From positions 11,475,001 to 11,539,000 of the forward strand of contig OX419758.1 of the NCBI GenBank assembly GCA_948567375.1: a stretch of 64,000 nucleotides of DNA, in the 5' to 3' direction. Position 1 is the stretch's first letter, and each line of letters begins with the position of its first letter. The DNA comes from Lunularia cruciata. Lineage: Eukaryota; Streptophyta; Marchantiopsida; Lunulariales; Lunulariaceae. The position numbers and the translations under genes are program-made. The notes below the pieces were generated by a model that had not been told where the DNA came from, ran no database searches, and saw nothing but the letters and a program-made list of their open reading frames with translations. Positions 35,876 through 46,621 of the stretch are shown piece by piece.

Positions 35876-36990
35876 GTGATGGACTATCTTTGCACTGGTG
35901 TTGTGGGTGGCACAGTTGGCGCTAAGGAGAGAGACCGTGTTCTTCAGCAAGCCAGACGGTTCAGATTGGAGGGTAGACACCTTTTGCGTGTATGGGAGGA
36001 TGGTAGAGTGCGAGTAGTACCACTTCCATCACAGAGACCACAGTTGGTCCATCATGCTCATGAGGAGTTAGGACATTTTGGAGTAAAGTGTACGTATAGC
36101 TTACTCCAGAGTCATTATTGGTGGCGCGGTATGCAGACCAAGGTACAACATTTTATTGCCAGATGTGTGGTTTGTGACCGAGTCAGAGCATCATTCAATG
36201 CTCATATGCCACAGTTACACCCATTACCTATCATGGGATTGGGTTACCGTTGGAGTTTGGACTTCACCGGACGTTTACCGCTGACTGTGAGACATCATTG
36301 GTACGTTTTGGTGATGGTGGAGCACTTCTCCAAGTGGATTGAGTTGGTGGCACTTCCTAACAAGTCTAGTGAAGGGACAACTTACTTGTTCCTGGATCAA
36401 TTTCTTAGTCATTTTGGTGCACCAGCTGAGGTTTTGACTGATCATGGTACAAAGTTCTTGGGGGAGTTTCAGGTCTTGTGTGACAAGGCTTTGATTGATC
36501 ATCGTACTACATCCCGAGATCACCCTAAGGCAGATGGCTTAGCAGAGAGAGTGGTTCAGACGGTGAAGAAAGGATTGCAAAAGTATGGTTTTCAGAGAGG
36601 CCACTTGGGAGATTGGGATCTCTAGTTACCTTGGTTGGCCATGGGCTATCGGTTCAGCCGGCAAGCCTCCTTAGCATCCTTCTCTCCATGCTTTCTACTC
36701 TATGGACGAGATCCAGATTTACCTGCAGCCATTTGTCAAGATGCTACTGTAGTTTTGGACTTGGATGACCCCGATGTATGGATGAGCGCATGTTCTCAGC
36801 GGGCAGAGATCTTTCGGAGAGTGATGCCGATGGCCTTTGAGAACTTGGCAATTGCTCAGCATAGAGATAATTTACGCTATGCTACCATTCGAGGAGGAGG
36901 TTATAGACCCTCGATCCGTTGATTTCATCCAGGCGACTATGTATATCTACAGCAAACAGCACCGACGACACTTGATGTTTCGATAGGCCG
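35876..36990 (+). pseudogene. DDE integrase of the methyltransferase-gypsy element
   Basis: It inserts the cDNA into the genome. The zinc-binding HHCC domain is HHAHEELGHFG ... CVVCDR. The catalytic core has Asp in WSLDFTGRLP (36260-36262), Asp in LTDHGTKFLG (36440-36442) and Glu in GLAERVVQTVKKG (36545-36547), so all three acidic residues are kept. A TAG at about 36624 and a TGA at about 36920 interrupt the C-terminal part. A basic, GPY/F-like module follows (about 36998-37130: VHEVLPSGVLVLEGRDGVVW). Its clear DDE type separates the element from tyrosine-recombinase DIRS/Ngaro elements, despite the similar repeat layout. Confidence 0.9.
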
Positions 36991-36997
36991 CACTATC

Positions 36998-37297
36998 TTG
37001 AGAGTGCATGAGGTTTTGCCATCTGGAGTCCTTGTGTTAGAAGGACGTGATGGTGTTGTTTGGAAGGATCATGTGCGCAATTGTGCGCTATGCCACCTCC
37101 CAAACATTGATGGTACTATGGACCCAAGCTTGGCACTTGTACGTGCAAGCTTGAGGTGTATGTTATGTGGCTCTTCTGGTGGAGCTGCTACTATGTTAGT
37201 GTGTGATAGCTGTTCGAGAGGATGGCATATGACATGTATGACTCCTCCCCTCACGGTAGTTCCTCAAGGACAGTGGTTATGTCCTAGATGTACTTGA
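36998..37297 (+). CDS. Integrase C-terminal module fused to a PHD finger
   Basis: This open frame ends the polyprotein at the TGA 37295-37297. Residues coded at 37157-37294 form a complete Cys4-His-Cys3 PHD finger: CMLC, then CDSC, GWHMTC, and GQWLCPRC with the family's conserved Trp before the last Cys pair. PHD fingers read the histone H3 tail, usually its Lys4 methylation state. In chromoviruses a chromodomain sits at this position and steers integration to methylated H3K9. A targeting role here is inference by analogy. This end of the polyprotein is uninterrupted, although upstream parts are broken. Confidence 0.88.
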   Translation: MRVHEVLPSGVLVLEGRDGVVWKDHVRNCALCHLPNIDGTMDPSLALVRASLRCMLCGSSGGAATMLVCDSCSRGWHMTCMTPPLTVVPQGQWLCPRCT

Positions 37298-37453
37298 CTT
37301 ATAGCTAGTTCATTCTTTATATGGTATGGATTGCAGACAAGCGACTAACGATGGGGCTCCATAGCACCCGGCCTCTTGATCTTTGCCCATTAGAGGGTAT
37401 ACCATATACTTAGAGTAGATGGCTATTTGGAGTTAGAGGGAACTAACCGCCAG

Positions 37454-37465
37454 CTAGGGGGGCGA
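37454..37465 (+). promoter_or_regulatory. Polypurine tract
   Basis: CTAGGGGGGCGA lies directly before TTGTGGCAC, the start of repeat Y1. Plus-strand DNA synthesis of LTR elements starts at such a tract and defines the left edge of the LTR. By this criterion the LTR begins with Y, not X. Confidence 0.7.
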
Positions 37466-37570
37466 TTGTGGCACTTTAGAGTCTATGTATGACTTATATG
37501 TGAGTTGTGTTTCTATAGTGTATGATGTTGACAGCGATGTATGTTGTGTAGCGATGTATATACGCATGAC
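37466..37570 (+). repeat. Terminal repeat Y1
   Basis: 105 bp from TTGTGGCAC to CGCATGAC, repeated as Y2 at 38023-38127 with about five substitutions. It lies directly after the polypurine tract and before X2. No copy precedes X1. Confidence 0.9.
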
Positions 37571-37577
37571 AGCTGTC
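37568..37577. promoter_or_regulatory. Palindromic Y1/X2 junction
   Basis: GACAGCTGTC is a perfect palindrome spanning the end of Y and the start of X. It reads as ...GACA, two bases, TGTC..., the form expected of two element ends joined head to tail. The integrated element begins TGTC and ends GAC(A), so the integrase seems to recognise exactly these ends. Confidence 0.65.
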
Positions 37578-38022
37578 ACGCCATTTGTAGTTCCGCATCT
37601 AGATGCTCGGACATTGGAGTTCCAGTGATAGTAGTTAGAGTTATTCTAGCAGATTCTTAGAGACTACTTTCCAACGGTTACATTTTGTGTTTGGGGTACT
37701 GACTTTACAATGGGGCCTACCGTCACTTTGCACCGTTTGCACCATCAAGTGTGCCATCAGCGGGACCGTTAGGGTTTCAGTGCTAGCTCGAGTCCAAGGG
37801 GTATAGTTTTGAATTGAGCTCCAGAGAGCTCACTTCTTTGATGTTGAGCCTTCGAGTTCCTGGCTATGGTGGACAGAGTCCAAGGAGCATCACCTGGATT
37901 CTCTAGGCTTGAGTGGGTGTGGCTTGACTATAATCAGTGCCCAGTTGTTGGCAGTTCATAGAGTGACAGATCAAGTACTGATCTGAGTTGAGTTGAGTTG
38001 AGAGTGGTAAGCAATCTGATTA
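37574..38022 (+). repeat. Terminal repeat X2
   Basis: 449 bp, the right-hand copy of X1. It keeps a 64-bp segment missing from X1, and the truncated copy at 60.7 kb also has that segment, so X1 suffered a deletion. It is followed directly by Y2 rather than by flanking DNA. Confidence 0.9.
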
Positions 38023-38127
38023 TTGTGGCACTTTAGAGTCTATGTATGACTTATGTGTGAGTTGTGTTTTTATAGTGTATGATGTTGATAGCGATGTATG
38101 TTGTGTAGTGATGTATATACGCACGAC
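38023..38127 (+). repeat. Terminal repeat Y2
   Basis: 105 bp, the second copy of Y. It joins X2 at GATTA/TTGTGG and ends at CGCACGAC, where similarity to Y1 stops (after one further shared A) and the ACTAC target duplication begins. Its position outside X2 makes the element end X2-Y2. Confidence 0.9.
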
Positions 38128-38132
38128 ACTAC
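38128..38132. repeat. Right target-site duplication ACTAC
   Basis: Identical to 28270-28274 and immediately outside Y2. It shows that the whole X1-to-Y2 unit integrated as one piece. Confidence 0.75.
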
Positions 38133-38208
38133 TCCAAGTGGTGTACAACTACAAAGTACTTCATACTACTTCTTACTCCAAAGATCGTATAACTTTGAAG
38201 AATTTCCT

Positions 38209-39060
38209 TCATTGAAGTGACTTTTGCCTAATGTTTCTATGACAAAGAACTACCTTTGCCTTTAGAAGTCCTAAAGAGTAGTTCAATTTTCCCTTATACC
38301 TAGCTATCTCTAAAAGATACGTATCACAAATATTGTTAAACTTCCTATTTATAAGCTCCCTAAACCTAATAGCCAATTGGTCCATTACTTCTTCTTCATA
38401 GGTCTTCCCTTCTAACTTTTGGAGTTGCAATTTATATTAATGTATCTTGGCTTTTTTTGCTCTCCCTTGTCCTACTTCTTCCAACATCCCTACAAAGTGA
38501 TCGTGTGCCTCTTCTAGCTGCTTGATGGCCTTTTGCTTCTCCTCCTCCAAGTGCTCATTCCAAATCTCTGCTTCTTTCTTCATCTCCTCCTGCATTTGTG
38601 GCTGATCATATTCTCTCTCTTCTCTTTCCTTTTTAATCCATTGGCCAAGTGCTCCAATTGGATTTCCACCTCCTTCAAGTACTTGGGACATTTTCACTTT
38701 TAGAGTCACTACTTGGGTCTTTATGGTTTCTAGCTTGCCTAGATTACTAACCAGTTCTTCATTTTGAGCTTTAAGTTGGTCTTTGTACGTGAGCTACTTC
38801 TTATTTTGTTCTAGCCAAAGCAATGTTAGTTCTCCTTGCAGCTTCTTGATGTCATCTTCATATTGGTTATGATCTATTGCAAGGGAAATATTTTGTCATT
38901 TTACCTCATGATTTTTTGCACAAGGTCATTCATCTTCCTTCTCTTTATTTGATAAGTCTTCCTTTGCATTCCAAGTATAGATTACCTTGTGAAGGTTCAA
39001 ATTGTCAACGGTCAAACCTTTTGAGAATGTTGTTGTAGTTTCAAGTGTATTTGTGCACTT
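38209..39060 (-). pseudogene. Broken coiled-coil ORF of the repeat family
   Basis: Minus-strand frames at 38709-38437 and 38430-38209, with broken continuations upstream to about 39060, are rich in Glu, Lys and Gln (EEMKKEAEIWNEHLEEEKQKAIKQ, split here for description, around 38520-38600). They predict long coiled coils. The composition resembles the C-terminal parts of the frames at 22135-22422 and 40700-41270. Stops separate the pieces. The protein family is unknown. Confidence 0.4.
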
Positions 39061-39549
39061 CAGTGAGAGTGTTGGAAGGTTGAGTGCAATTAGTAGCCAA
39101 AATGCCTAAGAAAGCAAGCAGACCTAAGTCAATGGACTGGCACATTTGAAGTCCATAGGTTGAAAAGTGGGAAATGGAAACTAGACGTGCAAAACTAGTC
39201 AAAATGCAATTGGCATTCTAGCTCTAGAATTGGGAAGTGAGTTTTTGCTAGATTCTGCACAAGATAATTGATGGTGGAATGGATGGAAGTTAGAACCAAC
39301 AAGGGAATCTACCTGCATTGGGTTTGCAAGACTGGGTAATGGTCTTGGGACCTTAAGTTGGGAATTCAAGGGAGCTAACATTTGATTACAAATTTGGACC
39401 AAAAGATGAGAAAAATGATATTAAGGCTAAATTGTGTAGAAGAACAATCAAGAAATGGATACAAAGTAGGATCATATCAAAGACTCTATTAAACACAACA
39501 GTGTTAATTCCTTCATACATCTAATTAAACCAAGTGAACCACTTAGATT

Positions 39550-41970
39550 TTTGTTACAAGAGCAATATTTTTTGATAGGATACTCCAAGAGGCAAGTATG
39601 AATTGGGGTAAAATCTTTCATACTTATGTGAGGAAGACAGTAAGAGATTTAGACAAGGACTATGGACCTCATTATATTATCTAGTTTGCAATGCATTTTT
39701 ACCTTGGGCTGAATCTGTTGACATGGGAAAAGAGATAGAAGTTTCTTAGTCATTTTTATTCACAAGATGTTCTTTATGAAGATCAAGACAATGTTGCCTT
39801 CATGAAGCAACTCTAGGAGGGAAATGAGATGTTTAGGTTTTCTGGAGAGTTTTTCAAGGTAGAATATAGGTTACAAAGGAGAAAGTTAAACTTGCTCTAT
39901 CTACTCAAAGTAAACACATCTCAATCCATCTTGCTAATTGACCAAGAAAAGACCCTATAAAACCTATTGATCTATTGTTGGATGGTGGAGCAATTGGTAG
40001 TCCTCAGGAGAAAATATAGAAGATATTATATAGATGAGGATGAGTTGACTTTGCATGCTTTGGGGTTCAAAGACTGATTATGATGATGACAACAAAGATG
40101 AAGACATTGTGCAATTTGTACCTATAGCCACCACACTCTTTATTGAGGCTGAGGTTCAAATGGAGGGAAATTGTGAAGATTAAAACCAATGTCTAGAAGG
40201 AAATCTGGCATTGCACAATGAACCCATGTTCACATCTGTCCCAAGTATACTTGTAAGTCATGTGGGTCCAAGTAATACTTTGATAGGATGGGTTTTAGCG
40301 GCTAATGGTAGCAAGGGACTAATGTAGATGGTCTTAAGTTCATCACTGGTGCTCTATATTCACTAATCAGTTATTTAAAGGCTTTGTTGTCAATGTCCAA
40401 AAGTGATTATCTGGGAGTGAGTGATTATACTTTGTTGGTCAAGGCAATGCATGCTAATGAGTCCATATTGAAAGGGAAATTTGCTAGTAAGCAGAGTGAA
40501 TTCAAATAGATGCAACCTTCGAGGGTTGTAGATCAAGTGTATGCTGAGGTGGTGGAATGTGAAGGGGTAGAAAAGAGAAAAGAGAAAAGAGTTGACTCAA
40601 ATATCCATGGTGGTAAAAATGCAAACCAAATAGACCAGACAACTCCAAGATGAGTTGATGACCTTGCAAGCAATGAGTTTACAAAAGTAGAGCAAGCAAG
40701 AGAAGGAACTCCTTAAGCAGAGTGAAGAGGGAACACAACTTTAGGCTGAACATTATGCATAACTCAAGCCCAAAGCAGTGGAGATCTCTTTGGTGACACT
40801 TCAAAAAGACCTCACTGCCAAAATTACTCAATTGCAAAACCTATTGAATGAAGCCAAGAAGACCAAACACATTAAGATATAGTAATTGAGCCTATAAATT
40901 TGGGAGAGAAGGTGTCTTGTGAAAAAAGGTTGCAGGGAAAGAAGTTAGAGGAACAAATCCTTCAATTTCAAGCAATGATGTCTACTCATATAGAAAGAGT
41001 AATGACTGAAGCCCAATTGCATGAACTCAAGTTACATGTCCAATAGACAAAAATTAAGACAGCTCAAGGCAAGGATATGCATCTACTATTGGTGATGCTT
41101 TGAAATCAATGTGATAGAAAGATGCAAGAGGTTTGTGATAGTTTGTGTCTAGATATTACTATGATGCAAAGTGACATTAGAAAGCTTCTTATTTTACTTA
41201 AACCTCAAGTAGCTTTGGAATGTGAACCCAAAAGTGATGTCATAGCCATAGGAGAAGATAAGACAATTAGGGAAGAAGTAGCATAGTCAAGTGTTTCAGT
41301 AGTAATGTGGTAGATTAGAGTATTGGCTCAAGTAGTAGTTATTTTGCAGTTTTGTAACTCCCAAGTGTTCTGGTTACTTAGAGTGAACATTTGATGTGAT
41401 TTGTGTTCAATTGGAGCAAAAGGTGAATAAAGTGAACGAGTCTAGCACTCTTTGTCATTTTTCTTAGTCATTTTCCTTAATTTGCAAGTGTGGATTCTAC
41501 AACTTTGTGTGTAATGTGTTTGATGAATCTTCACTGTGAAGTGCAAAGTATTTGGTGTGTTTAATACTGAGCATTCCTTGGCTATGTGTGTTTTATCCTT
41601 AGTCAAAACTTCCAAAGCAATACCTTGACAGATCTTGAGGGAACTATAGTTTGGACAGCAATCAGCATTTGAAGCTAAGTGTGTAGAGTTTACAATGAGG
41701 AAAATTTGGGAGAAATGCATGCCTTTTAGGAAAGGTAGAACATGGTTTCAAGCAATATTATTTCCTAGTGAAGTAGATACCTTTGTATTAAGCTGAAACA
41801 TCACAATCAAGACCAGTTTTGATTTAGAGTTATTGAGACTATGATTTTTGAGTTCTTATTTCTACTATATGCCTTCTTGGTGTTCTTGTACTCTTGGGAG
41901 TGGTTTCTACCCAAGAATTGAAAGATGTGATAGTAAAGAGTTACATCGGCCACTTTTACTTTGTATTTAA
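39550..41970 (+). pseudogene. Degenerate coiled-coil repeat-family ORF, copy 3
   Basis: It reads through many TAG and some other stops. The N-terminal block has FYLGLNLLTWEKR and FLSHFYSQDVLYEDQD (about 39690-39790), closely matching FYMGTNLLTKEERNVFLTHF near 21010. Leu/Lys/Glu-rich coiled-coil segments follow to about 41290, then an untranslated tail resembling those at 23411 and 27932. No enzymatic motif is seen. With the copies at 20.4 and 25.5 kb it defines a dispersed family of unknown origin. Confidence 0.45.
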
Positions 41971-44740
41971 CTATTTCTAACCAATATCCTCATGAGAACA
42001 TGATAACTTGCAGTTTTATTACAATTTTATAACCTATTGGTTTTTTTAAGTACTATCTTTAGGAAATGCATCATGACTTAAATATAAGTACAAATATTTT
42101 TACATAAAAGATTAGTTTCAAATTATAAATATTAAAGTAAAATGTTCTTGAAGTTGTAGATAAGGATACTCAAGGAGATGGTGAAATTTTGATTGACTAT
42201 AGAGAAGAAATCTCAGCATATATTTGTAAAGTCTAAAGTGTAAATGAAAATAGACTTATGAAATGCAAACCTCAACTTCAACTAATGCAATTGATGCAAA
42301 AGACTTTCTATATTATCTTAATATTTCCATTCATGTCAATGAGGAAGTAGAAGTCAAACCTAGGTTTTACATTATAGAAGTTTAATAGCATTTTTCTGCA
42401 AGGTATTAGTGGGTATAGATATGTATGATGTATGGACATTTACCTCAACAAACATTTTTGATGATAAATGTTCATTTTCTCAATCAAATTTATATTTTAC
42501 TAGAGATTTGGTTGATACTGTCTTTCTTACAACTTCAACTAATACAATTGATGCAAAAGGCTTTCAATATAAATGTTTTATTTCCCATTTATGTCAACAA
42601 GGAAGTATAAAAGGATAGTCAAACCTAAATTTGACAATGTAGAAGGAAGTTTAATAGAGGTTTTTTACAAGGTATTTTTGCAAATAGACGGGTTTGAAAA
42701 AATATGAAACTTACCTTGACAAAAAAATTTGATGCTAAATGTTCATTTTCTAACTACAAAATGCTAAATGTTCATTTTTAAAGCAAATTTATGTTTTGCT
42801 AGAAATTTGGTTAATACTCTATTTCTTACATAAGTAGTTTTATATGATTTATGGGATGCAAACCTTGGAGAGTATTATTGAAGTAACTTTTGCAAAAAAT
42901 GGATAAATTAATCCTATGATAGATTGACTTCTCCCACATTTTCTTCCTAACTCCATTGTAATATATGGATTAGAATGTACTTGAAAGAAAGTACAAACTG
43001 ATTATTTTATGACCTTTTTAAAGCATACCACCAGAATTGAAATTTGGAAGGTGAAGTAATTATGAAATTAATCGATTTTTGGATGTTCATTGAAAAAGAA
43101 AGTCCCATTTTTTTACTAATACTTGAAAATATGTATTTTTCAAATTTAGCCATAACCATAAAGACTTATAATTTTGGAGAAATCAAGAAAGGTTCTTGGA
43201 TATTGATTTTGTTCCTATTATCTATGACATGTTGTTAAGTTTAGCAGCCTAGAAAACTATATTTTCAAACTTATTGTACCTTGATTCACCTCTTCAGAAG
43301 GTGATAAACTCTATGAATTCAACTTGTTTTTAGAATCATTTGTTTTAAGGTTGGGCTAAGACTGGCGGGAATGTGATCTTCCTCTTGTTGCTAGACAAGT
43401 CTTTATTATGTATTACAAAGAATGAAGGGAAGAGAAAGCAGTTTCAAGTTACTTGATTACAAGTTGCTCTACAATAATCACAACAAGCAATATTCAGATA
43501 TTAAAGTTTTGGTTTTCTTTTTAAATTTAAAAGTGAATGTCCTCACTCTTCCCTTCTTTGAGTTTGAGTGTACAATTTATACTTATGTAACAAGAAGCAT
43601 ATTCTTTATCCTTAATTATTATGGTAAAAGAAAGTATCATGTTTTGTTATAATTCAAGTTACTAGATTGGAAGTTTTACTAGCAAATAATAACCAACCAC
43701 TTCAATTTACAAAATCTAAATATTATAGACCTGTACTGATAATCTCTAGCCTAAACTCTACTTTACTTGTTATGTTTTGCTCCCAATGTTCTTCAACTTG
43801 GGTGCGTATATCTGAATGGCTCATTTGCCCAAATTTTGACATGAAAATAATTACCTTCAATGTAATTACAAAGTGGGTCAATACATATCAATCTCTTATG
43901 CATCATTAAGACTCTTTTGCCATTCTCCTAATGTCCCAATCAACCTTTACTTCATACCAAGAGTGCATATTGTTACAAATTTTTGTTAGCTCTAAACGTA
44001 GATGGAATATTTCTGGTTTTTAGTTGATCAAAAACTTGTTCATGATAGTGGATTAAAACCTAAACCTAGACAAAGAGTATTTTTATTGTTGGAGCTATCA
44101 AAATCCAAGAAAAAATAAAACCTTAACCCCCAAGGTCCAATACTTATTGCACCTTCATAGTAATTTATGTAAATTATAAATGACTTACTATTTAAATCCA
44201 TTCAACTTACTATTTAGATGACATCAATATCATTGCAAACAATCCAATCATCTCTTCATGCTTCTTGCTTGTTCACTTAATTGCCATTTTAAGATCATCA
44301 CTTGCTTCAAGCTTCATCCTAATAATGAGTTCAATCACGCTTTGTACATTGAACATTTTCCTCAAATGGAAAAGATAATGTTTTCAAAGAAATCATTTGC
44401 CAAAACCATAGACATGGATAATACAAGTTTCATATTTGCAATTTAGAAACTCAATCTAGTCTCATTTCATGAATCTACTACACATAACTTTACAACTTAG
44501 CAAAAACCTTTCTAAAATCTTTTGAGTATAAGATAGTTAGTAACTAGAGCATGAGTGCTAATCCACAGTATTGAAATATAAATATATATTTCAATACTTC
44601 CATTATAAATATAAAATAATCTATCTATGCTTAAAAAATACCTATGGCTATATATTAATTAAATACAATTTATATTTATATTACCTTAATGAAAGAAGAT
44701 GAAGTACTAATAAAGACATTGACTATTCTAAGAATACAAA
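41971..44740. other. AT-rich stretch without a supportable gene
   Basis: Very AT-rich and almost without CpG. Short open frames only, none with recognisable motifs. It contains a duplicated segment at 42270-42840 and a run of TATAAATAT repeats near 44575-44610. Confidence 0.5.
42270..42840. repeat. Tandem duplication, period about 257 bp
   Basis: AACTTCAACTAATGCAATTG near 42275 recurs near 42532, and the motif AAATGTTCATTTTCT at about 42465 recurs near 42738. The block is present about 2.2 times with many substitutions. No coding content is seen. Confidence 0.7.
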
Positions 44741-46268
44741 TCAAGTCGTGAGAGTGGTTAGCTTCTCATGCTAATTGCATTTTGGGGTTATTTGAGACTA
44801 GTTTTCTATATCCATGTTTACGCTATAGGCTACTCCATACACTCCATGATGAGGCTAGATAGGCTTTTTGCCTACCACTTGATTGTTTGGCATGTGATCC
44901 CTTGGACGAGTTAGCATGGTTCCTATTCCTCTCACTCCCTCGATGGTGTCTTTATTATGCTAGAGGGGGACATGCAGAGCATAGAGAGGTTGCTGCTAGA
45001 TTTTTTCAATTCTGAGCAAGGGGTTAGTTTGCCCTTCTAAAGGAGTTTTTTAGGGTTGCACATTTTAGGAGAAAATTTTCAAATAGGATACCATAGACTC
45101 CACTTGATTACAATGGTGGAGGACATTGGGTCAAGCAAGAGAGTTTAGTAGAGCAGAACGAGCACTACACCCTTTGTCTATGGCTAGTACTCCTGATGAG
45201 AATATGTTTTCCCTACACTCACTACATCATATGGCAGGAGAGGGATTACCACTAGAGGTCTTAGATTATTAGTTTGAGTAGTCTTTATGTCTTGATAGGT
45301 CACTTTTTGCACAAGCATTGTGCATTGCCCCTTGCTTTCCTCAAGAGGCTTGTTTATGAACATCTTAGAGATTGCTCTCAAGTAGATGATCCTTTTAGTG
45401 GTTTTACCTAATTGTTTTAGGTGGCTATGGTAGTAGCAAGAGGAGACATTCCTATGTCTATTGGTCGGGTGTTAGGTGCTAGTCAACTTCACAATGGAGA
45501 AGGACTATAGGGAGCATAAGACCAATTGCTATTGGAGAGATCTTTTTGTGTTTGGTCAGTCGCACCATTGTCCTTTAGCATCATTCTCACTTCCAACAAC
45601 ACCTTAGTCCACATCGATTTGGAGTTGCCACACATAAAGGGTGTGAGGCTATATCTCTAGGCATCAGGGCACTCCTAGATATCCATCTAGAGTGGATCAT
45701 CCTACGGGTGGATGTTGAGAATGCTTTTAATAGTAGCTCACAAGTATCTATCTTTGGATAGCTTAAGGAAGTTGGTGGATCTTTGGTGAGTCTTGTTCCT
45801 TTTGTGCGGTCTTTTTATTGCTCTCTTGCTTCCCTTTACTACCAACACGGTTGTTCATAGGAGGGATTCATTGTCTTGGAGTCAATTGATGGTATACATT
45901 AGGAAGATCCTTTTGGGGGACCCTTATTTGCCATGACTCACTTTAGAGCTCTCTTATCTACTACTTTGGCCATGCCAAGTTGTGTATTTTCCTCCTCAAT
46001 AGATGATACACACATCATGGGCCTTGTAGATCAGATTAGGTAGAACTTTGACCACTTGACTACTGAGCTACATCTAGTGGGCTTGAGAGTCAAGATGTCA
46101 TAGTGCAGGGCATGGTCCCCTTTAGGTATCTCTCCCCACCTTGAGCTTCTAGAGGGGTGTATCACATCTATAGATGGAGTTTGTGTTCCAAGAGTACCAA
46201 TAGGATCCAATGATTTTGTCACATGCTTCTTAGATGCTGTCCTTGCATAAGATGTTCTCCATGTGGAT
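44741..46268 (+). mobile_element. LINE copy 2, 5' part
   Basis: Collinear with LINE copy 1 (minus strand, 15345 to about 13830). It includes GGCTACTCCATACACTCCATGATGAG-type sequence near 44828 and the reverse-transcriptase region around 45640-46230, all broken by stops. It is interrupted at 46268 by the chromodomain gypsy element and resumes at 51794. Confidence 0.8.
46264..46268. repeat. Left target-site duplication TGGAT
   Basis: TGGAT precedes the 5' LTR and recurs at 51789-51793 after the 3' LTR. Joining the flanks at one copy restores the sequence found uninterrupted in LINE copy 1 (complement of about 13820-13826). Confidence 0.95.
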
Positions 46269-46620
46269 TGTAACAATATGGAGTTTAGCGACAAAGTTAG
46301 TCCGACTCACGAAGTAGCACATAAGACAATTAGCCTAGAATATTCCAAAAGTATCTAGGAAGCTTCTTGGGAAGCTTCCCGGCTAGCTTAGCTTGCACTT
46401 CAAGTAAGGAGCTTCTAGAAGCTTCCAACTAGCTTAGCTTGCATGCCAAGTAGGCGGCTTCTAGAAGGAAGCTTCTTGAGAAGCTTCTCAAGGGCCTTGT
46501 ATGATACCTATAAATACCAAATCTAAAGCTCATGCTAGGCATTCGGAGTTTTCCCTCATTCAAGTGTCCCAATGTGAGTTTCCATTCTCCTATTTCTCTC
46601 CTCGGATTTGGTCTTTTACA
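46269..46620 (+). repeat. 5' LTR of the chromovirus
   Basis: 352 bp, beginning TGTAACAATATGG and ending TCTTTTACA. It carries TATAAATA at 46509-46516 as the probable promoter. The middle has palindromic GAAGCTTCTTGAGAAGCTTC-type units. The 3' LTR has more of these. Confidence 0.93.
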
Positions 46621-46621
46621 T

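Larger units (their letters stand above)
28275..38127 (+). mobile_element. Ty3/gypsy-type retroelement carrying DNA methyltransferase and PHD finger
   Basis: A 9.85-kb element flanked by ACTAC duplications. Order: repeat X1 (28275-28659), leader, Gag with two zinc knuckles, protease, C5 cytosine methyltransferase, reverse transcriptase, RNase H, DDE integrase, PHD finger, polypurine tract, Y1 (37466-37570), X2 (37574-38022), Y2 (38023-38127). After gag the coding region stays in one frame to about 34665 and then in a second frame to 37297. The original product was therefore probably a single polyprotein, broken here by two frameshifts (about 30450 and 34665) and about 15 in-frame stops. The methyltransferase lies between protease and reverse transcriptase, and the PHD finger lies where chromoviruses carry a chromodomain. 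The repeat layout is unlike an ordinary LTR element. Retroelement-borne methyltransferases are known in charophytes and dinoflagellates; I cannot say whether this family is described. Confidence 0.9.

Noticed and set aside
28275-38127. Interpretation as a DIRS/Ngaro tyrosine-recombinase element because of the split repeats
   Set aside because: The element has an HHCC and DDE integrase and target-site duplications, both contrary to tyrosine-recombinase elements, and no recombinase motif was found.
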